Source: Gnetum montanum
Lineage: Eukaryota > Streptophyta > Gnetopsida > Gnetales > Gnetaceae
Assembly (NCBI GenBank): GCA_015680685.1
Contig: MNCI01027451.1
Span: 124,769-188,768 of the forward strand
Direction: 5' to 3'
Length of the DNA: 64,000 bases
In this document: piece by piece, positions 58,701-58,831 of the stretch
How the letters are laid out: every line of letters begins with the position of its first letter
How positions within the stretch are numbered: the stretch's first letter is position 1
The notes under the pieces: model-generated
The model's input: only the letters and a program-made list of their open reading frames with translations
Database searches by the model: none
What the model was told of the DNA's origin: nothing
Position numbers and translations under genes: made by a program

Positions 58701-58831
58701 TTTTTTTACTAGTGTTTATTATGTTTCATTGATCAAAGTATAATTTATGTGCATTCTGTTTTTGTAGTAATTGGAGAGACATTGACATTTATCCTCCCTC
58801 ATGGTTTTCCAATTCTTTCAAATGCTGAATG
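75..58831 (+). CDS. TPC1: Two-pore cation channel TPC1, internal part (11 exons, 5' and 3' ends outside window)
   Basis: The eleven exons join in phase into 328 open codons. In order they give the S4-S5 linker and S5 of repeat I, the first pore loop and filter ([10 protein letters not shown]), S6 of repeat I, two EF-hands, then S1, S2 and S3 of repeat II. This order and these motifs are diagnostic of plant TPC1, a tonoplast voltage- and calcium-gated cation channel (SV channel). The whole protein is about 730 residues in Arabidopsis, so under half is here. Acidic residues known in Arabidopsis TPC1 as the luminal calcium site are kept (MFED after S5; LDIE at the start of exon 9, the fou2 position). 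Every junction is AG/GT. Introns are 242, 5997, 84, 94, 15752, 3933, 94, 14401, 9066 and 8110 bp, and the last exceeds 5.1 kb. Coding sequence is 1.5 percent of the window, yet has no stop or frameshift, unlike everything around it, so the gene is probably functional. Confidence 0.95.
378..544 (+). CDS. TPC1: TPC1 exon: IS5 and first pore loop
   Basis: The acceptor is AATGCAG ending at 377; the donor is GTAATG at 545. It encodes the rest of IS5, the MFED luminal acidic pair, the pore helix [15 protein letters not shown] and the selectivity-filter segment [10 protein letters not shown]. It ends with two bases (AA) of a Lys codon completed by the first base of the next exon. The Met at 430 is internal to S5 and is not a translation start. 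Confidence 0.95.
545..1132 (+). other. Unique-looking intron 2 sequence
   Basis: AT-rich sequence just after the TPC1 pore exon. I see no coding, RNA or transposon signal in it. The short open frames at 430-660 and 965-1150 have no recognisable content. Confidence 0.5.
1133..1451 (+). repeat. LTR-like repeat, family R2 (TGTAACACCC type), copy 1
   Basis: Begins TGTAATGTCGATTC then CTAGGGAGCAAGATCTAAC. This matches the repeats starting at 41592, 61321 and (reverse) 58392, which begin TGTAACACCC or TGTAACATCC and continue GGGAGCAAGAGCTAACAC. Later blocks (AAGAAGAGAATG, CATAGCCTT) also align with those copies. The TGTAACACCC start is common in plant LTRs, so a solo LTR is the likeliest identity. 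Confidence 0.6.
1452..1860 (-). mobile_element. LINE fragment: reverse transcriptase palm remnant
   Basis: Read on the minus strand with frameshifts, it gives [20 protein letters not shown], then KLDI and [13 protein letters not shown], then a box near WGFPPPNGG where other copies have the RQGDPLSP turn. These are the fingers and palm motifs of the L1-like LINE lineage seen elsewhere in the window (for example 14286-15042). Both ends are truncated and it is clearly non-functional. Confidence 0.75.
1861..2643. other. Unclassified intronic sequence, possibly the outer part of repeat R3
   Basis: Low-complexity A-rich stretches and no coding signal. It lies directly before the R3 block and may belong to the same degenerate element, but I could not align it confidently to the second R3 copy. 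Confidence 0.35.
2644..3055. repeat. Repeat family R3, copy 1
   Basis: Contains ordered blocks AACTAGCATGGTCTC, AATAAGAG, TATAGGATG, GGCTTGGG, TTGTGCACAA and AATAGATGTCAT. The same order occurs at 11780-12238. Both copies are interrupted by a minus-strand LINE and are followed beyond it by an R1 block, so R3 and R1 probably are two parts of one LTR-like element. Confidence 0.6.
3056..4135 (-). mobile_element. LINE 3' fragment: coiled coil, J-like module, 3' UTR
   Basis: Minus-strand 3' end of the L1-like lineage. The tail near 3060-3110 has the family end signature (TGTACAT and an interrupted A-tract, reverse complement). A Glu/Lys/Gln-rich coiled coil is readable at 3581-3862 ([20 protein letters not shown]). 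It is followed by [16 protein letters not shown] and a frameshifted remnant of the J-like module at about 3380-3570. No target-site duplication was found. Confidence 0.7.
4139..4369 (-). repeat. LTR-like repeat, family R1 (TGTAATGCCCC type), copy 1
   Basis: On the minus strand it begins TGTAATGCCCCACATTTGTA, which matches 15740 (minus) and 51078 (plus). The blocks AAGTCTAAGTATTTAATAGAG, TAAGCTT and AAGCATTAATCACA are shared in order. This copy has an internal 28-bp tandem duplication (about 4280-4333). It is likely an LTR end. Confidence 0.6.
4539..4640 (+). repeat. Short repeat shared with 51380-51480
   Basis: TAGCTTGAATAGCTCATACA, a TTTGCCATTTTCTTTTGAAG-like block and AATACATGTTG occur in the same order and orientation at 51380-51480. 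In each place it abuts LINE sequence. The family is not recognised. Confidence 0.5.
4616..5520 (-). mobile_element. LINE fragment of a second lineage: reverse transcriptase
   Basis: On the minus strand, with frameshifts, it reads [20 protein letters not shown] followed by a [14 protein letters not shown] turn (the RQGDPLSP motif of non-LTR reverse transcriptases). The downstream tail [16 protein letters not shown] then C-x-x-C has the pattern of a C-terminal zinc-binding region (open frame 4616-4879). The motifs differ from the main LINE family (LDITKAYD...), so this is another clade. The copy is decayed. Confidence 0.65.
5521..6541 (+). other. AT-rich end of intron 2
   Basis: No coding or repeat structure is recognised apart from short A/T runs and a TCATCATCATCAACATCATC microsatellite near 5858. 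It leads into the polypyrimidine tract and AG of the exon at 6542. Confidence 0.5.
6542..6647 (+). CDS. TPC1: TPC1 exon: IS6
   Basis: The acceptor is GATGCAG ending at 6541. The first base completes the split Lys codon, then 35 codons run through S6 of repeat I, including the conserved [17 protein letters not shown]. The donor is GTAATG at 6648. The intron before it is 5997 bp; the next one is only 84 bp. Confidence 0.95.
6732..6809 (+). CDS. TPC1: TPC1 exon: helix entering EF-hand 1
   Basis: Twenty-six codons run from an AG acceptor at 6730-6731 to a GTAAGC donor at 6810. The product runs from [20 protein letters not shown] into the first EF-hand loop (DYIDQE). It corresponds to the long IS6 extension and EF-hand 1 helix of TPC1. 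Confidence 0.94.
6904..6965 (+). CDS. TPC1: TPC1 exon: EF-hand 1 loop and exit helix
   Basis: The acceptor is GCTCAG ending at 6903 and the donor is GTATGT at 6966. It reads [20 protein letters not shown] plus AG of an Arg codon completed at 22718. Across the 6809/6904 junction the EF loop reads [12 protein letters not shown]. Only positions 1 and 3 are acidic, so calcium binding at this first hand looks weaker than in Arabidopsis. Confidence 0.94.
7180..7740 (+). mobile_element. LINE fragment: N-terminal reverse transcriptase
   Basis: The plus strand reads [14 protein letters not shown], then in the open frame 7376-7561 [20 protein letters not shown] and [16 protein letters not shown], then after a frameshift [12 protein letters not shown] and a [10 protein letters not shown]-like block. 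This is the region between endonuclease and reverse transcriptase palm of the main LINE lineage, truncated at both ends. The longer antisense frame (7040-7630, minus) is its shadow. Confidence 0.75.
7741..9480. other. Intron 5 stretch with no recognised gene
   Basis: Contains open frames of 60-85 codons (8048-8305, 9060-9302) with no recognisable family, biased to hydrophobic or mixed composition and without repeats elsewhere in the window. It could be degenerate transposon sequence; I see nothing specific. Confidence 0.4.
9500..10461 (+). mobile_element. LINE 3' fragment: coiled coil, J-like module, 3' UTR
   Basis: A plus-strand 5'-truncated copy of the main lineage. Coiled-coil sequence rich in E, R and W runs from about 9595 to 9900 ([20 protein letters not shown]). 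It is followed by the J-like module at 9949-10152 and a T/G-rich 3' UTR with TTTGTACATATG near 10393, ending in CCAGAAAAAAA at 10461. Several in-frame TAG codons stand where other copies have Gln. Confidence 0.75.
9949..10152 (+). pseudogene. J-domain-like module, copy closest to canonical DnaJ
   Basis: Begins [19 protein letters not shown] and continues through [10 protein letters not shown]. The residues PY to the D of the HLD tripeptide span exactly 30, as YY to HPD does in E. coli DnaJ. G-I-N-K-E-A-S sits where J domains have G-V-x-x-x-A-S, and AAKYH.DK matches the ALKYHPDK of helix II. The key Pro is Leu here. One TAG (10093-10095) interrupts the frame before [15 protein letters not shown], the helix III/IV equivalent. 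It is part of the LINE C-terminus. Confidence 0.6.
10462..11779. other. Intron 5 stretch, mostly unclassified
   Basis: AT-rich, with A-tracts and short open frames only (for example 11605-11823). The right part precedes the R3 copy and may be its degenerate left portion. No gene is supported. Confidence 0.4.
11780..12238. repeat. Repeat family R3, copy 2 (interrupted by LINE at 12239)
   Basis: Matches 2644-3055 block by block (CTAGCATAGTCTC, AATAAGAG, TATAGGATGGAG, GGCTTGGG, TTGTGCACAA, AATAGATGTCATCA). The LINE inserted at 12239 left a 14-bp target-site duplication at 12225-12238 and 15043-15056. The repeat resumes at 15057. Confidence 0.65.
12225..12238 (+). repeat. Target-site duplication, left copy
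   Basis: TTTAAGTCACTTTT occurs here and again at 15043-15056, exactly flanking the minus-strand LINE. A 14-bp duplication beside the A-tail side is the normal signature of target-primed reverse transcription. Confidence 0.85.
12239..15042 (-). mobile_element. 5'-truncated L1-like LINE with target-site duplication
   Basis: Minus strand, starting (5') inside the reverse transcriptase at [19 protein letters not shown] (14725-15042). It continues with palm and thumb sequence (14286-14725), zinc-binding tail with C-x-x-C...H (13611-14000, [17 protein letters not shown]), the gag-like segment (13164-13598), a coiled coil (about 12610-12970, [20 protein letters not shown]), then a 3' UTR ending in the A-tail at 12239. 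The J-like module is missing or too decayed to read. The exact TSD at both ends fixes the element borders, so the order of domains is that of a single transcript. Frameshifts and stops make it inactive. Confidence 0.88.
13164..13598 (-). pseudogene. Gag-like or plant-mobile-domain-like segment of LINE ORF2
   Basis: A 144-codon open stretch, the longest of this domain in the window. It reads [20 protein letters not shown], then FDNW, then [18 protein letters not shown] and a P-x-x-G-E motif. The same pattern (W-x-L-V-x-x-x-W...L...NW-x-G...F-x-G-V-x-I-x-L-T-E...L-G-I-P...G-E) recurs at about 17290-17600, 25030-25200, 33850-34150, 44780-45060, and 55090-55400. It resembles the F-x-G-V-x-I-x-x-x...I...L-G-L-P signature of plant transposon gag-like and PMD domains; that identity is by eye only. 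Confidence 0.6.
15043..15056 (+). repeat. Target-site duplication, right copy
   Basis: Second copy of TTTAAGTCACTTTT, directly after the 5' end of the minus-strand LINE. Confidence 0.85.
15057..15740 (-). repeat. R3/R1 element continued; LTR-like R1 end, copy 2
   Basis: Resumes the interrupted repeat. The last 140 bp (15600-15740) match 4240-4369 and the reverse complement of 51078-51200, ending GGGGCATTACA (TGTAATGCCCC on the minus strand). An AAAATAAACCATG block at 15470 also matches the reverse complement of 51270, so the shared length is at least about 270 bp. It includes an (AT)n run near 15550. Confidence 0.6.
15741..18945 (+). mobile_element. L1-like LINE, reverse transcriptase to 3' end
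   Basis: A long plus-strand copy, 5'-truncated. In order: MSFVKG and KLDITKAYD motifs (15741-15900), [18 protein letters not shown] near 16050, an intact YVDD catalytic box (16165-16176), the thumb (16240-16440), a [16 protein letters not shown] block (about 16600), the zinc-binding tail ([17 protein letters not shown], near 17050), the gag-like segment (17290-17800, [18 protein letters not shown] at its end), a coiled coil (18000-18310), the J-like module (18364-18600) and a 3' UTR with TTGTACATATG ending in an A-rich tail. Single-base frameshifts and TAG stops are scattered throughout. It lies directly against the end of the R1 repeat. Confidence 0.88.
18364..18600 (+). pseudogene. J-domain-like module
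   Basis: [13 protein letters not shown] is followed, after a one-base frameshift, by [18 protein letters not shown], then YKVFQ[19 protein letters not shown]. From the aromatic (Y) of YKVF to the final D is 20 residues, the same as from F of KFKEI to D of RAAYD in E. coli DnaJ. HPD reads HLD. The stop inside FQ*AIAF and the one after HS are TAG, consistent with decayed CAG Gln codons. Confidence 0.58.
18946..19089 (+). other. Spacer between two LINE copies
   Basis: About 140 bp of ordinary intronic sequence between the tail of the 15741-18945 LINE and the ORF1 of the next one. Nothing is recognised. Confidence 0.4.
19090..21240 (+). mobile_element. Internally deleted LINE: ORF1 joined to reverse transcriptase
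   Basis: ORF1 begins near 19098, with [20 protein letters not shown] and a DUF4283-like middle ending in [19 protein letters not shown] knuckle ([14 protein letters not shown], 19799-19840) sits just after a 10-N gap (19785-19794). About 210 bp later the sequence enters reverse transcriptase at [19 protein letters not shown] (20053 onward), so the endonuclease and the first reverse transcriptase part are absent. [20 protein letters not shown] and the [13 protein letters not shown] turn follow; the YxDD region is badly decayed. The copy stops near 21240 without the C-terminal modules. Confidence 0.8.
19785..19794. other. Assembly gap (10 N)
   Basis: Ten undetermined bases inside LINE ORF1, just before the zinc knuckle. 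The true gap size may differ. Confidence 0.95.
21255..21480 (-). mobile_element. Short LINE-like fragment
   Basis: The minus strand reads [12 protein letters not shown] then IFHAQ, the W-x-x-W-K-A-R-N-x-x-I-F motif at the end of the zinc-binding region of plant LINE reverse transcriptases. Only about 70 codons survive. It may belong to another LINE lineage than its neighbours. Confidence 0.5.
21483..21575 (+). repeat. Short tandem repeat, about 3 units
   Basis: Three imperfect units of CATTAGACTTCATGATAAAG with a partly shared AAAGTAACCATA spacer. No coding content. Confidence 0.75.
21576..22029 (+). other. Intron 5 stretch with no recognised feature
   Basis: AT-rich; the short open frame at 21582-21821 has no recognisable content. 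Confidence 0.4.
22030..22575 (-). mobile_element. Very short LINE 3' end carrying a J-like module
   Basis: A minus-strand, strongly 5'-truncated copy. It begins at [12 protein letters not shown] and has only the J-like module (22330-22560) and 3' UTR. The module reads [12 protein letters not shown] then SLHPN with the 30-residue spacing from PY, then an [17 protein letters not shown] end. HPD is HPN here. The open frame 22323-22589 covers it without a stop. It lies about 140 bp before the TPC1 exon at 22718. Confidence 0.7.
22718..22790 (+). CDS. TPC1: TPC1 exon: linker and first half of EF-hand 2
   Basis: The acceptor is AATGCAG ending at 22717, after a 15.75-kb intron. G completes the Arg codon, then 24 codons encode [20 protein letters not shown] and YNFQ. 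The DD starts the second EF-hand loop. The donor is GTATAA at 22791. Confidence 0.95.
22984..25925 (+). mobile_element. Full-span but multiply deleted LINE (ORF1 to A-tail)
   Basis: Plus strand, filling most of intron 6. ORF1: DUF4283-like (VWIRVSGMP...[19 protein letters not shown]) and a CCHC knuckle at 23344-23385 (C[16 protein letters not shown]). About 225 bp later the reverse transcriptase starts at [15 protein letters not shown]; the endonuclease is missing. GFIKD runs straight into YVDN (23872-23883), so a second deletion removed the palm start. The zinc tail follows (CLTCRR near 24750), then the gag-like segment ([20 protein letters not shown], 25040). A third deletion removed the coiled coil, then the J-like module (25301-25530) and a 3' UTR ending CTGTACATATC...CCCGAAAGTTTTTCC and an A-tail at 25925. 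Confidence 0.85.
25301..25530 (+). pseudogene. J-domain-like module
   Basis: In one frame: [33 protein letters not shown], then EAFKNS[14 protein letters not shown] and QLDVLHAS. The Y to HLD distance is again 30 residues including the preceding position, and the F of AFK is 15 residues after the D, as in the copies at 42333 and 56109. Stops are TAG at positions where other copies have Gln or another codon one transition away. Confidence 0.57.
25926..26723 (+). other. 3' part of intron 6, unique-looking
   Basis: AT-rich sequence between the LINE A-tail and the TPC1 exon at 26724. The antisense frame 25657-26040 overlaps the LINE tail and is not a gene. Nothing else is recognised. Confidence 0.45.
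26724..26789 (+). CDS. TPC1: TPC1 exon: second half of EF-hand 2
   Basis: The acceptor is CTACAG ending at 26723 and the donor GTAACA is at 26790. Twenty-two codons start with [17 protein letters not shown]. Joined to the previous exon, the loop is D-D-N-Y-N-F-Q-I-D-K-S-E, with the position-12 Glu kept. The second EF-hand therefore looks competent, in line with its dominant role in calcium activation of TPC1. Confidence 0.95.
26884..27024 (+). CDS. TPC1: TPC1 exon: S1 of repeat II
   Basis: Forty-seven codons lie between a TTTCAG acceptor (26883) and a GTATGA donor (27025). The N-terminal part (SWFQKYEF...) is the variable linker. [20 protein letters not shown] starts the S1 membrane helix of repeat II, ending in IETT as in other TPC1 proteins. 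It follows a 94-bp intron and precedes a 14.4-kb one. Confidence 0.94.
27025..27228 (+). other. Start of intron 8 up to the Copia element
   Basis: About 200 bp of intron, containing CCCGTAGGACCCCAAC-like GC-richer sequence that may be an old repeat edge. No gene. Confidence 0.4.
27229..27887 (-). repeat. Copia 3' LTR
   Basis: 659 bp, aligned over its whole length to 31287-31958. Shared blocks include AGATCAAATAGAT, ATGCTGAT, CATGTGGGATAAAACACATC and CTAATGTATTTGTCTTCATT. It has a small extra repeat (GGCCCCTTTTATGCTACCTC followed by a near copy) near 27485. Confidence 0.9.
27941..28471 (-). pseudogene. Copia RNase H and polyprotein C-terminus
   Basis: 176 open codons on the minus strand: [20 protein letters not shown], the [10 protein letters not shown] block, [20 protein letters not shown], and [20 protein letters not shown]-like DS-x-x-A-I-x-L. 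These are standard Copia RNase H motifs. The usual SRKQ and STAEAE stretches read SRLQ and STTKSK, so the catalytic Glu of the E-A-E/E-Y-V motif is partly lost. Confidence 0.88.
28573..28953 (-). pseudogene. Copia reverse transcriptase, C-terminal part
   Basis: Reads [20 protein letters not shown] then [20 protein letters not shown] and [20 protein letters not shown]. These are typical Copia palm and thumb motifs. The second catalytic Asp of YVDD is Asn. The N-terminal half is deleted just upstream, where a short stretch (SSKI...) is duplicated. Confidence 0.88.
29338..30360 (-). pseudogene. Copia integrase region
   Basis: 340 open codons, the longest frame in the window. It includes [20 protein letters not shown] (HHCC finger, partly degenerate), [10 protein letters not shown] (expected VHSD; Asp is Asn), the LQTNNSGEY box (expected R-x-D-x-G-x-E-F/Y) and [13 protein letters not shown] (expected ENG-x-x-E-R; Glu is Lys). 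All three catalytic acids thus appear substituted, so the protein would be inactive although the frame is open. Confidence 0.85.
30551..31325 (-). pseudogene. Copia gag
   Basis: Two open pieces: 30833-31066 ([18 protein letters not shown], the gag core) and 30551-30823, ending in an Arg/Lys-rich stretch and the zinc knuckle [14 protein letters not shown], whose last Cys is Ser. A further piece (31131-31325) contains [19 protein letters not shown], the start of gag next to the primer-binding site. In-frame stops separate the pieces. Confidence 0.82.
31287..31958 (-). repeat. Copia 5' LTR
   Basis: 672 bp. The inner edge abuts the primer-binding site at 31273-31284. The outer edge (31958) touches LINE sequence, so the Copia element landed in or beside an older LINE. 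Confidence 0.9.
31959..32880 (-). mobile_element. LINE 3' fragment 1: coiled coil and J-like module
   Basis: The minus strand contains a coiled coil at 32380-32631 ([20 protein letters not shown]) followed by the J-like module (32030-32300). There the first half reads [20 protein letters not shown], then LHQD after a shift, and the second half [20 protein letters not shown]. It sits directly beside a second LINE copy in the same orientation. Confidence 0.78.
32030..32300 (-). pseudogene. J-domain-like module with the clearest helix III-IV
   Basis: The second half, [20 protein letters not shown] then D, has every landmark of J-domain helices III and IV. F of FKEF and D of VLD are 20 residues apart, with HR at 15-16, as KR in E. 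coli DnaJ. The first half is in another frame and its HPD equivalent reads HQD. Confidence 0.6.
32890..33151 (-). pseudogene. J-domain-like module, open from end to end
   Basis: [20 protein letters not shown], then [12 protein letters not shown], then [20 protein letters not shown] and TIHAQ, with no stop. PY to the last residue of HPE is 30 residues, and F is 15 residues after it, identical to the spacing in the copies at 42333 and 56109. HPD reads HPE. Cys-His-Cys follows (ICHCTRLP), a motif found in most copies (C-x-C-T-x-L-P). Confidence 0.62.
35549..35657. other. 54-bp duplication around a single N: assembly join
   Basis: 35549-35602 and 35604-35657 are the same 54 bases with one mismatch, separated by one N at 35603. 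This looks like two contig ends that overlap but were not merged. It lies in the LINE endonuclease region. Confidence 0.85.
35850..36359 (+). mobile_element. Ty3/Gypsy integrase fragment
   Basis: The plus strand reads [20 protein letters not shown] (zinc finger end), then [20 protein letters not shown] (first catalytic Asp), [20 protein letters not shown] (second Asp) and [15 protein letters not shown] (catalytic Glu). All three acids of the DDE triad are present. A one-base deletion near 36155 shifts the frame between the first and second Asp. The fragment ends at the N of 36360, so its right border may be an assembly join and not biology. Confidence 0.88.
36361..36780 (-). pseudogene. PPR protein gene fragment
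   Basis: Two minus-strand frames give two pentatricopeptide-like units: [20 protein letters not shown] then LQLHS, and after a frameshift [20 protein letters not shown] then ALREGK and LHACIV. The G-x-x-P-x-x-x-T-(F/L)-x-x-x-L-x-A-C-A-x-L/M-x-A-L-x-x-G-x-x-(L/I)-H pattern is that of plant PLS-class PPR proteins. Only about 130 codons remain and the frame is broken, so it is a stray pseudogene piece, inserted or captured between two Gypsy fragments. Its left edge touches the N at 36360. Confidence 0.72.
36862..39400 (+). mobile_element. Degenerate Ty3/Gypsy element (reverse transcriptase, RNase H, integrase)
   Basis: Plus strand. YVDN (36869-36880, expected YVDD) is followed by [20 protein letters not shown] and [14 protein letters not shown] (reverse transcriptase). 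A second RNase H-like region (37610-37990) has [15 protein letters not shown], with Arg where the catalytic Glu is expected, and [12 protein letters not shown]. The integrase follows; its N-terminal part is tandemly duplicated (38437-38780, 38781-39120). The later boxes read TNNG (expected TDNG) and QAKANNK (expected QAEANNK). Many stops. Clearly much older than the fragment at 35850-36359. Confidence 0.85.
38437..39122 (+). repeat. 344-bp tandem duplication inside Gypsy integrase
   Basis: ATGGCTACTAAGATCATATG occurs at 38438 and 38782, 344 bp apart, and the two units stay alignable to TTAGACAACATAGTAT near 38750 and 39100. They differ at roughly a tenth of sites by eye, so the duplication is old, not an assembly error. 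Confidence 0.82.
39401..40139. other. Unclassified stretch after the Gypsy remnant
   Basis: May include Gypsy untranslated or LTR sequence (a possible TGTACGTTGTTGATTG start near 39688), but I found no second copy in the window. No gene. Confidence 0.35.
40140..41205 (-). mobile_element. LINE ORF1 copy (DUF4283-like plus CCHC)
   Basis: On the minus strand an N-terminal part starts near 41201 ([20 protein letters not shown]). After frameshifts comes the DUF4283-like middle (HPDLFS and [13 protein letters not shown]) and then 40279-40533: [35 protein letters not shown]. An intact CCHC knuckle follows ([14 protein letters not shown]). ORF2 is absent. Same lineage as the ORF1 copies at 19098, 51511 and 63040. 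Confidence 0.78.
41426..41483 (+). CDS. TPC1: TPC1 exon: IIS1-IIS2 loop
   Basis: The acceptor is TGTGCAG ending at 41425; the donor is GTAAGA at 41484. It encodes [19 protein letters not shown] and the first base of a Gly codon. The Asp of LDIE corresponds to the luminal residue altered in the Arabidopsis fou2 mutant (from family knowledge). The short exon is easily missed but joins perfectly in phase with 50550. Confidence 0.94.
41592..42165 (+). repeat. LTR-like repeat, family R2, copy 2
   Basis: Starts TGTAACACCCCATTCTAGGG and then GAGCAAGAGCTAACACTC. It aligns for over 400 bp with the reverse complement of 57900-58392 and with 61321-61610 and 1133-1451. It contains an exact 81-bp tandem duplication (41741-41902). 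A LINE fragment has inserted at 42174. Confidence 0.7.
41741..41902 (+). repeat. Exact 81-bp tandem duplication
   Basis: Two back-to-back units starting TAACAAGTGAACTATAAATA, with no difference seen. Either recent or an assembly artefact. Confidence 0.85.
42174..42925 (+). mobile_element. LINE 3' fragment nested in R2: coiled coil, J-like module, A-tail
   Basis: Bounded by an 8-bp duplication GCCTTAAA at 42166-42173 and 42926-42933. The coiled coil ([19 protein letters not shown]) leads directly into the J-like module (42333-42600). The 3' UTR (42600-42925) carries TTTGTACATATTTTGC and GCTCCCGAAATTTTCTG before the A-tail. GC-richer than its host sequence and with few stops, so it is a comparatively young copy. 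Confidence 0.82.
42333..42600 (+). pseudogene. J-domain-like module, uninterrupted
   Basis: Reads [32 protein letters not shown], then [20 protein letters not shown] and ALLG, with no stop up to a TAG after the 3' UTR has begun. HPD reads RPD. Spacing: PY to D 30 residues, D to the F of AFK 15, that F to the last G (D in other copies) 20. DnaJ has 30, 12 and 20. Confidence 0.62.
42934..43351 (+). other. Intronic spacer between two LINE copies
   Basis: AT-rich; nothing recognised beyond homopolymer runs. Confidence 0.45.
43352..46620 (-). mobile_element. Long L1-like LINE (reverse transcriptase to A-tail)
   Basis: Minus strand. Reverse transcriptase: [20 protein letters not shown] and [16 protein letters not shown] (46367-46591), [20 protein letters not shown] (46119-46406), YTDDTIL (catalytic YxDD kept), then thumb (45726-45965). 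Then the zinc-binding tail near 45300 ([16 protein letters not shown]), the gag-like segment (44480-45240, readable as [12 protein letters not shown] with [10 protein letters not shown] in another frame), a coiled coil (about 43900-44330), a decayed J-like module (43690-43880), and the 3' UTR with the end signature and A-tail at 43352-43400. No target-site duplication was identified. Confidence 0.83.
43690..43880 (-). pseudogene. J-domain-like module, decayed
   Basis: The minus strand reads [13 protein letters not shown][13 protein letters not shown], with YPYVxGI...DDIR as in J-domain helix I-II. In other frames it gives HQVAEFFNS and [12 protein letters not shown], the helix III-IV equivalents. 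HPD is not readable. Confidence 0.5.
46621..46840 (+). other. Spacer between two LINE copies
   Basis: AT-rich intron sequence containing an imperfect CTCACATACAAGGCAAATGTGAG palindrome-like stretch near 46675. No gene. Confidence 0.4.
46841..46854 (+). repeat. Target-site duplication, left copy
   Basis: CTAAACAAAGACTT, repeated exactly at 48011-48024, flanks a minus-strand LINE. Confidence 0.88.
46855..48010 (-). mobile_element. 5'-truncated LINE 3' end with exact 14-bp target-site duplication
   Basis: From its 5' end (48010) the minus strand enters the gag-like segment: [20 protein letters not shown] and [20 protein letters not shown] (47669-48010), ending [21 protein letters not shown] long open coiled coil follows (47261-47617, [20 protein letters not shown]). 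The J-like module is lost apart from a CAHLP end, then a 3' UTR with the A-tail at 46855. The target-site duplication on both sides proves that gag-like segment, coil and tail belong to the LINE and are not a neighbouring element. Confidence 0.88.
47261..47617 (-). pseudogene. LINE coiled-coil region
   Basis: An open frame of 118 codons. Residues 20-100 are rich in E, R, Q and A with heptad-like hydrophobic spacing ([20 protein letters not shown]), a likely helical rod between the gag-like and J-like parts of LINE ORF2. Its composition, WEAR-D-E-x-F-Q-x-E-L-E-E-L, recurs in the copies at 33306, 32380, 42180 and 18090. Confidence 0.7.
48011..48024 (+). repeat. Target-site duplication, right copy
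   Basis: Second exact copy of CTAAACAAAGACTT. Confidence 0.88.
48025..48459 (+). other. Intron 9 stretch, nothing recognised
   Basis: AT-rich sequence without coding or repeat signal. Confidence 0.4.
48460..48612 (+). repeat. Repeat family R4, copy 1
   Basis: CTTTCTATTGGTGTTACCAA, ATTAGGGATCCTTGGCCCTT, GTTGGCAAAT and TTATGGGTGTTCC recur in order at 62559-62690 with a few differences. Directly after it a TGTCACATCCCAAAATTT sequence begins, which has the look of an LTR start. Confidence 0.6.
48613..50549 (+). other. Rest of intron 9, possible LTR-like sequence at its start
   Basis: Begins TGTCACATCCC, a typical plant LTR start, but there is no second copy in the window. Two related blocks (AATCATAGGTGAC/TGTGGGTCA) occur near 49420 and 49510. 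An 18-bp perfect inverted repeat lies at 49795-49844. No coding region is supported before the TPC1 exon at 50550. Confidence 0.4.
49795..49844. repeat. Perfect 18-bp inverted repeat (hairpin)
   Basis: AATAATGTAACAATGCCT (49795-49812) and its exact reverse complement (49827-49844) are separated by 14 bases. Confidence 0.85.
50550..50657 (+). CDS. TPC1: TPC1 exon: S2 and S3 of repeat II
   Basis: The exon starts at 50550 after ATTATAG, not at the in-frame ATG at 50516, which lies in the intron. GG completes the Gly codon, then [20 protein letters not shown] (S2) and [15 protein letters not shown] (S3 start) follow. The last base, G, opens a Val codon finished at 58768. The donor is GTGAGT at 50658. 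Confidence 0.95.
50658..51077 (+). other. Start of intron 10
   Basis: AT-rich, nothing recognised. Confidence 0.45.
51078..51300 (+). repeat. LTR-like repeat, family R1, copy 3
   Basis: Begins TGTAGTGCCCCACATTTGTA and is the reverse-orientation match of 4139-4369 and 15470-15740, including TAAGCTT-, AAGCATTAAGCACAT- and CCATGGTTTATTTT-like blocks. Followed by the short repeat shared with 4539-4640. Confidence 0.6.
52674..52702 (+). repeat. Homopolymer of 29 G
   Basis: An uninterrupted G run followed by (GT)n, between ORF1 and ORF2 of the LINE. The length in such tracts is often mis-assembled. Confidence 0.9.
52960..53637 (+). pseudogene. LINE APE-type endonuclease
   Basis: Recognisable end to end: [60 protein letters not shown] and, in another frame, ASDHCPL. 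Two active-site positions (E in LQETKL, D in GDFN) are substituted. TAG and TAA stops break it (for example in the WZGWQV segment near 53110). Confidence 0.85.
55090..55400 (+). pseudogene. Gag-like segment of LINE ORF2, best-preserved copy
   Basis: The open stretch 55129-55401 reads [60 protein letters not shown] and GEIIM. The block continues after stops with NLVERFF and [10 protein letters not shown]. It lies between the zinc tail and the coiled coil, as in every other copy. Function unknown; the pattern resembles gag-like or PMD domains of plant transposons. Confidence 0.65.
56109..56355 (+). pseudogene. J-domain-like module with intact HPD
   Basis: [20 protein letters not shown] is followed by [15 protein letters not shown], the only copy here with an unmodified His-Pro-Asp. 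Then VAFKNF[26 protein letters not shown], with stops TAG-TAG at the FQQ position of the 42333 copy. Spacing PY to D 30, D to F 15, F to D 20. Confidence 0.62.
56741..57899 (+). other. Intron 10 stretch, nothing recognised
   Basis: Contains short open frames only (56754-57005 plus, 57061-57282 minus) with no recognisable content; AT-rich to the right. Confidence 0.4.
57900..58392 (-). repeat. LTR-like repeat, family R2, copy 3
   Basis: On the minus strand it begins TGTAACACCCTGTTCTTAGG and GAGCAAGAGCTAACACCCAA. Blocks ATGCATCGACGGTGCA, ATGTCTAAACA and TTAAGTTATGCA align with 41930-42055. Confidence 0.7.
58768..58831 (+). CDS. TPC1: TPC1 exon: end of S3 of repeat II
   Basis: The acceptor TTGTAG ends at 58767. 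TA completes Val, then [20 protein letters not shown] and the first two bases of a Trp codon follow before the GTAAGA donor at 58832. The next expected segment (S4 of repeat II, a WIRYLLLARML-like motif) does not appear in the remaining 5.1 kb, so the intron runs past the window. Confidence 0.93.
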
